A stretch of 64,000 nt of DNA from Antitrichia curtipendula. Taxonomy: Eukaryota; Streptophyta; Bryopsida; Hypnales; Leucodontaceae. The position numbers and the translations under genes are program-made. Shown piece by piece: positions 59,564 through 64,000 of this stretch. How positions within the stretch are numbered: the stretch's first letter is position 1; every line of letters begins with the position of its first letter. The stretch spans positions 3,968,001 to 4,032,000 of the forward strand of contig OX579633.1 in assembly GCA_951230915.1 (NCBI GenBank), read 5' to 3'. The notes beneath the pieces are model-generated. The model was not told the DNA's origin, ran no database searches, and saw only the letters and a program-made list of their open reading frames with translations.

Positions 59564-60430
59564 ACGACGCTAGAATGCGAGTGGTGAGCGGTGAGCGATG
59601 AGCAGTGAGTAATGAGCAGTGAGGTCAAAATTGACCTAAAATATTATAATTTTGGAGAAGATTTAAATTTTTATTTATTTTCTAATAAATTTATTTTTTT
59701 AATTTTATTAAAAAAGTAATTTTTGTAACCCATTACCGTGGTTTAGAAATGTTTTCAATTGATTTTTCAAGCAGTAATGGGCGATAAAATTCCCTCACAT
59801 GAATGAGAATGTTGAATTTTGAGAACGGCTCTTTTCCAATTTCAGAATGGAATTGACTACTCATACCACTGATTGGATGAATATTTTTGGATTGAGTCTT
59901 TTTGTGGATGTACAGACTTTTTAGATGTACGATGTTTTGGGTATGGAGAAAGAATTTCATCCATTGTTGCAAAAACAACTCAATGAACCACATGAGCTTC
60001 AGTGGGTACAAAAAGTGAGCCTTGGGTGAAAATAACCCATTAGATATTACACTGAAAAATATATCTTTTCTTGCATAAGATGGATTAGTGAACTACAAGA
60101 TTTAAAAGAATGGATAAAACATTCCTCTTTACCAAAGAGCGGTTTAGGCCCATTATGTGGGGGAATATATTTTTTTTTTTTTGTATTTTTTTTTCCCACA
60201 AATGGGAAAAAATAGGATTCTATATCCAAAGATACATTATTTATGCCCTAATAAAATTTTACCAAAAAAAGAACAAAAACACTTAACTTCACAAGTTCAT
60301 TGTGAAGGCCAAAAGGCCTCCTCGGTGCCGAGGAGGCCTTTTGGCCCTCCAAATTCCTGAGAGATTTTAGACATAAACAATAAAAAGTGGCAATAACTTG
60401 CCAGGACTATTATGACCAAGAAAGAAAAAA
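59564..60430. other. AT-rich sequence, no confident gene
   Basis: Contains a 7-bp tandem (GTGAGCG/ATGAGCA, 59578-59624) and open but unrecognised text on both strands. A plus-strand stretch near 60080-60160 (LKEWIKHSSLPKSGLGPLC) looks protein-like but could not be assigned. Confidence 0.4.
60307..60346. repeat. Perfect 19-bp-arm palindrome
   Basis: GGCCAAAAGGCCTCCTCGG, loop TG, then its exact reverse complement. It is GC-rich within an AT-rich tract and would form a very stable hairpin. No T-run follows, so a bacterial-type terminator is not supported. Confidence 0.95.
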
Positions 60431-60436
60431 CTTAGA

Positions 60437-61823
60437 GATTACTATGGCGGAGTAGGGTTTGTACTTCATCAAAACTAAGACTTGGTGCATGTATGTACTT
60501 GTCGTCCTCAGAGTTTGCCTTGCACAAGAATCAGTAGACATAATACAAGTGTTTGCAGTTCACCCACACTTTTTGTTTGCCCAATGCTCCACTGCTCATT
60601 GTAACAAAATCTTCGCACGTGCAAGACGAAAAGTCACATAGAGCAACAATATATGTCTTCTATTTGGAATAGATACCTGAATCCATGGTAATGATTCTTC
60701 CATAACCGGGATATGGAATTGGCGTCACGTTCTTCACAGTAGCCTTGACATTTCGGGTTGTTTCCCACTTGTTGCGATGATCTACAGTAGGGGCACCTTC
60801 AGAGCGCTGACGATCCTGCCATATCGCTTGGTAGGATGTGAAGCACCATCTGACAGCCTTGGATTCACAATGTCAGCAATAGCTAATGTGGATGAGTTAT
60901 AGAAGAGGCGCTGGGGAGACATGTCGAAGTCCTTCGTTTGAAGTTGAAAGCCTTCCTCTTCCAGAACGAGGATCTCACCCTTTGTCAAATGGGTGCCACG
61001 AGCAACAAGCCAAATCGTTGGAAGAACGGGCCAGTTATACACCCAGTCACCTGAGTTTGGATCCGTGAACACATCGCAAGATATCATCAGGGCAAAACCA
61101 GAAATCAAAAATGATGATTGCCCTACTTCCATACTCGGTCATGCGATCATTATAAGTTGGAGCAGGAGTACCATTCCTCTTATCCTTGCAGACAAGTGCA
61201 CCACATTTTTTCTTCTGCCCTACTTGAACGCTGTGACATTTCTTCCCCACCTTCTTGGAACGTGCAATGTGCCATTGCAATGGATTGCACTCTGTCTCAA
61301 GAATAGAAGTAGCATGGGGAAGATAGGATGGTATAGATTCAGTGGGAGTGGCGATGACGTTCGAAGTCCCAGCGTCAATTCGGGCTCGCGTTGAACGGGT
61401 TTGAATACGGGGGTGGGAGAAATTAACTTTGTCATGGCAGTGGGAGTCCTCTTCTGATCCGGGTGGCAAATCTAACTTTCTTTTGCTTGATCCAAAGACC
61501 TCTTTCCCTTCCAAGTGCGGAACCTTAGTGGTGAATCTATTTGCCCCAGGAAGCATGCTAATTGCGGCAGCAATCTTTATTGGGTCATTCGACCTTTTGG
61601 CAGCCCAAAGACGAAGCTCATCGAGGTGGGGCCCAATGCCAGATGCGTGATCTTGAAGGAACACCCAATAATTGGTGGATTGCATCATGGCATGCATCAT
61701 GTCGTCCGTCGTAGCTACATAGAGGCAAGTCTCCCGGTTGCCCGACATTTGCAACCACTTGTTGTGCACTGTCTCCACGAGATTGCAGGATGGCATTTCC
61801 GCCAATTGCTCATTGTCCAACTT
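60437..61823 (-). pseudogene. SWIM zinc-finger transposon-family protein, broken by frameshifts and a stop
   Basis: Exon starts at 61823 after GTAATACAG with KLDNEQLAEMPSCNLVETVH. Then DDMMHAMMQSTNYWVFLQD, GSSKRKLDLPPGSEEDSHCH, ECNPLQWHIARSKK and FWFCPDDILRCVHGSKL. A frameshift near 61050 leads to WPVLPTIWLVARGTHLTKGE and EEEGFQLQTKDFDMSPQRLF; a second near 60800 leads to VTPIPYPGYGRIITMDS and donor GTATCT at 60676. The next exon (about 60640-60437) reads DFSSCTCEDFVTM, WVNCKHLYYVY, a TGA at 60531, then IHAPSLSFDEVQT. CTC...CKH is the CxC...CxH SWIM finger, common in MULE/FAR1-like DNA-binding proteins. I recall this exact layout from multicopy seedless-plant families. The 5' exons beyond 61823 are not identified. 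Confidence 0.75.
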
Positions 61824-61991
61824 CTGTATTACACGACACACATTCAAGACTTTAGTACAATAGTGCTTGAAATGAAAGAAGATGATTTGCTTAGAGATAG
61901 GTTTAATAAGTATAGCTACAGCGGGGGAACCGGAGTTAGAAATTAGGGTTAAAGGGTTTAGGGTTATACCATGTCCATGAAGCCTCCCCAT

Positions 61992-63192
61992 TGGCGATAA
62001 CGGAAGTGCCAGTTTACAAGTTCATTAATGTTATTAGCCTTAATAATCAGTTGATAGAGTCACTTAATAGTATTTTCTGTATTCTCAAATTCTAACAAGA
62101 AGTTCTACGTAATGGTCTCTTACAACAGTGATGAAATCCTTATCAGCCCTGATGGACACGCATAGACAGTGTCGAACATACTCGACACGATTACACTCAT
62201 GGATATTGGCATTTATGCTGTTACGTTTGTTTCTGATCCATATTCTTTTGATGTACAATAGTAGTTGTTCGAAGGGTATGGCCTTCAAGGTCCCCCACGT
62301 ATAGTCGAATAATGTTGGGGTAGTTCAGGATGTTATATAATGATTACTCATATACATTAAATACTCCTGGGTCGTTGTTGATACGAATGATCGAACTGTA
62401 TTCATCTCAAACGGTAATGTCACAATTTTGTTAGTAGTAGCAAATAAAATAGTATATCACATAATATGCATCTTCATGACGATAGATATTAGTAATTCAA
62501 GTTCCTTCCGTGCTTGTGTATCTTGACGCATAGCCGTCAGGATTCCCTTGTTTATCACTTTAAATACATTTTAAGAAGTAACCGATTGTCGAATGATTGG
62601 CTGGAGAAAGCTGACATTGTATTTAATTATTGTCAGACATTTATTGTATTTTATTACTTAATTAACTTCGTACCATCACTGTGGGAACAAAAATTAATGC
62701 CTACCGTCCTAATTAGTGGCCAGGATATCCATTTTTCAATCGCAATGCCTCTTCGGAAGGTTGCCTTGTCATAGAATTTGGTCATTATTACAAATGTTTC
62801 GGTTATATTTTATTGCATACAATGTGCTTACATGTTAACGTTGGAGGAGTCTATATTCTTAGTTTTGTAGGACGGCCAAAATCCTCTTAACCAACTCAGT
62901 TGTTACTTCTAGTGAGGTCAAAAATTAATTATAAATTTCATTATATATAATGACGGCCGTAACGCCAAAATTGTATAATGAGGCGTTCCTAATATTGGTT
63001 TCATTGAATTATAGATAAACTATCATCCTCTGCATCGTCCGGTATGCAGGATTCAGTTTATTTGCTTGCTGTGTTATTTCATGTACCTCCCTGGACTATG
63101 AGTTCGTAGTTTACGTGTTAGAGAGCGTCACATGGTGATCGTGAGATTGTTTGTGTCCATGCTGTGAATTGGAATATTTTGCAATGTCAAAG
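61992..63192. other. No recognisable gene
   Basis: AT-rich; short frames only. Telomere-like GGGTTTAGGGTT lies just before it at about 61955-61966. Confidence 0.5.
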
Positions 63193-63450
63193 TTTCTGGA
63201 TATGGTGATCGTGAATGGCGCCACTGATGGGGTTCCTATACTGTTTCCACTGGACCTTGATGGTCTCGCTGCGGTGTCTGCCTTTCGATTGGGTATTAGA
63301 TTTAACTTACATGCGGACTCTCTGCATATCGATGAAGAAATATCTGATGTAGAGACGAAAGTCCTAACTCACACTGTCGGTCAAGTACCTATTTTGGAAG
63401 GCGTGAATAGATTGTGGCACTTGAAAGTTGGGAAATATAGGGCCTATGGG
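63193..63450 (+). CDS. Single unassigned exon
   Basis: Between a possible acceptor (AATGTCAAAG) and a strong donor GTAAGT at 63451 the frame reads FLDMVIVNGATDGVPILFPL, AAVSAFRLGIRFNLHADSL, EEISDVETKVLTHTVGQVP and LEGVNRLWHLKVGKYRAYG, 86 codons without a stop. Codon content is more even than in surrounding AT-rich DNA. I do not recognise the family, and neighbouring exons could not be identified, so it may be a fragment. Confidence 0.4.
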
Positions 63451-64000
63451 GTAAGTGTGAGCCCTCAAGTTAGCACTTGAAGCTCTAGATTTATTTTTCG
63501 CAATTTACTGTTAGTTTTTAGTGTTAATTCACGCAAAATAGCATGAATTAGTAGTTGAGAGGAGTTTGGTAGAAGTCCCTACTAGATTAGTGAGGAACCT
63601 TTCTAATTCATGGAAAGCACAAAATACTATGCTTTTCTATGTTTATGTCTTAAGTTCAGTGTCTTAGAGTCCGTATTAACGTATTAGAGAGATGTGATGA
63701 AGTGAGAGTTAGCCAGTTCTAGTGTCTTGTCCATGTAACACTTGACGTGTGAACACATGTGACATCCTGGCTAAAGTGTAAGAGTCTATATTAAGGTTTA
63801 GAAGTATCTTGATCCAATTCATGTAAAATATGGATTAGTTACATGAAGACCTATAAATGTTGAGGAATATAAATCAGAATGCAAAGTAGAAGAAGGGCGA
63901 GGTGATTGGAGCTTATAGAAAGGTGCTTTTAGAGTAAAAGCATGCCAAGAGATCAACAGCGGAGCTAATCATCCACAACAACCCCGGTATCAGAATAATT
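63451..64000. other. No recognisable gene
   Basis: Downstream of the putative donor; AT-rich with no clear exon before the window ends. Confidence 0.5.

Noticed and set aside
59733..60360. Organelle DNA insertion (NUPT/NUMT)
   Set aside because: AT-rich, protein-like text and a stem-loop suggested plastid DNA, but I could not match any organelle gene with confidence.
1041..61823. Genetic-code reassignment of TAG to Gln
   Set aside because: TAG often falls at Gln positions, as in some ulvophyte algae, but TGA and TAA also interrupt the same genes, frameshifts are present, and TAG closes some frames naturally. Methylation-driven decay explains it more simply.

Overview
The window looks like nuclear DNA of a land plant, most likely from a non-flowering lineage (bryophyte, lycophyte or fern); the species cannot be named from sequence alone. 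Support comes from plant-type telomere repeats (TTTAGGG), short GT-AG introns, plant versions of DNA-repair and transport genes (RAD5A, MOC1, a plastid-type MATE) present as decayed copies, CACTA (En/Spm) transposase segments, and AT-rich intergenic DNA full of repeats. Almost nothing here reads as an ordinary intact host gene. It is a transposon graveyard with one conspicuous intact ORF.

Layout. 1-170 is a CA/TA microsatellite. 1041-4018 (-) is a broken DUF7869-type transposon-like gene. 4258-5303 is a tandem array of about 18 palindromic units upstream of it. 5.3-9.9 kb is AT-rich and empty apart from a short telomere-like tract. 9.9-12.1 kb holds a 36-bp minisatellite and a duplicated leader-like block that encloses two exons of an ABC-transporter fragment. 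12.2-17.9 kb (+) is a six-exon chimeric pseudogene (ParB-like NGQHS segment, unknown middle, coiled coil, FCP1/NIF-type phosphatase domain). Its introns carry the same palindromic hairpin as the 4.3-5.3 kb array. 18.7-21.4 kb (-) contains broken exons of a MATE transporter and a RAD5A-like helicase/E3 ligase. 23.9-25.0 kb (-) is an intact 359-codon ORF that I read as a TET/JBP-like Fe(II)/2-oxoglutarate dioxygenase. 28.35-28.75 kb (-) has a MOC1-like Holliday-junction resolvase exon. 31.7-37.7 kb (+) is the 3' half of a CACTA transposase (DUF4218, DUF4216), split by a 3,973-bp LTR-like insertion with a 5-bp target duplication. 40-54 kb is nested mobile DNA: a reverse-oriented relative of that insertion, a TIR element, and several CACTA-terminal elements, some folding into hairpins with 156-bp arms. 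55.2-59.3 kb (+) is a coiled-coil gene interrupted by three different elements. 60.4-61.8 kb (-) is a broken SWIM zinc-finger transposon-family gene. 63.2-63.45 kb is one unassigned exon.

Two themes tie the window together. First, decay is strongly patterned: at least 20 in-frame stops lie inside otherwise continuous reading frames, 12 of them TAG, several at glutamines fixed by family alignment. This is what C-to-T change at methylated CAG and CGA would give. Second, a compensating palindrome recurs both as a tandem array and singly just downstream of 5' splice sites in unrelated genes. Domain identities below rest on recall of family motifs, not on searches.
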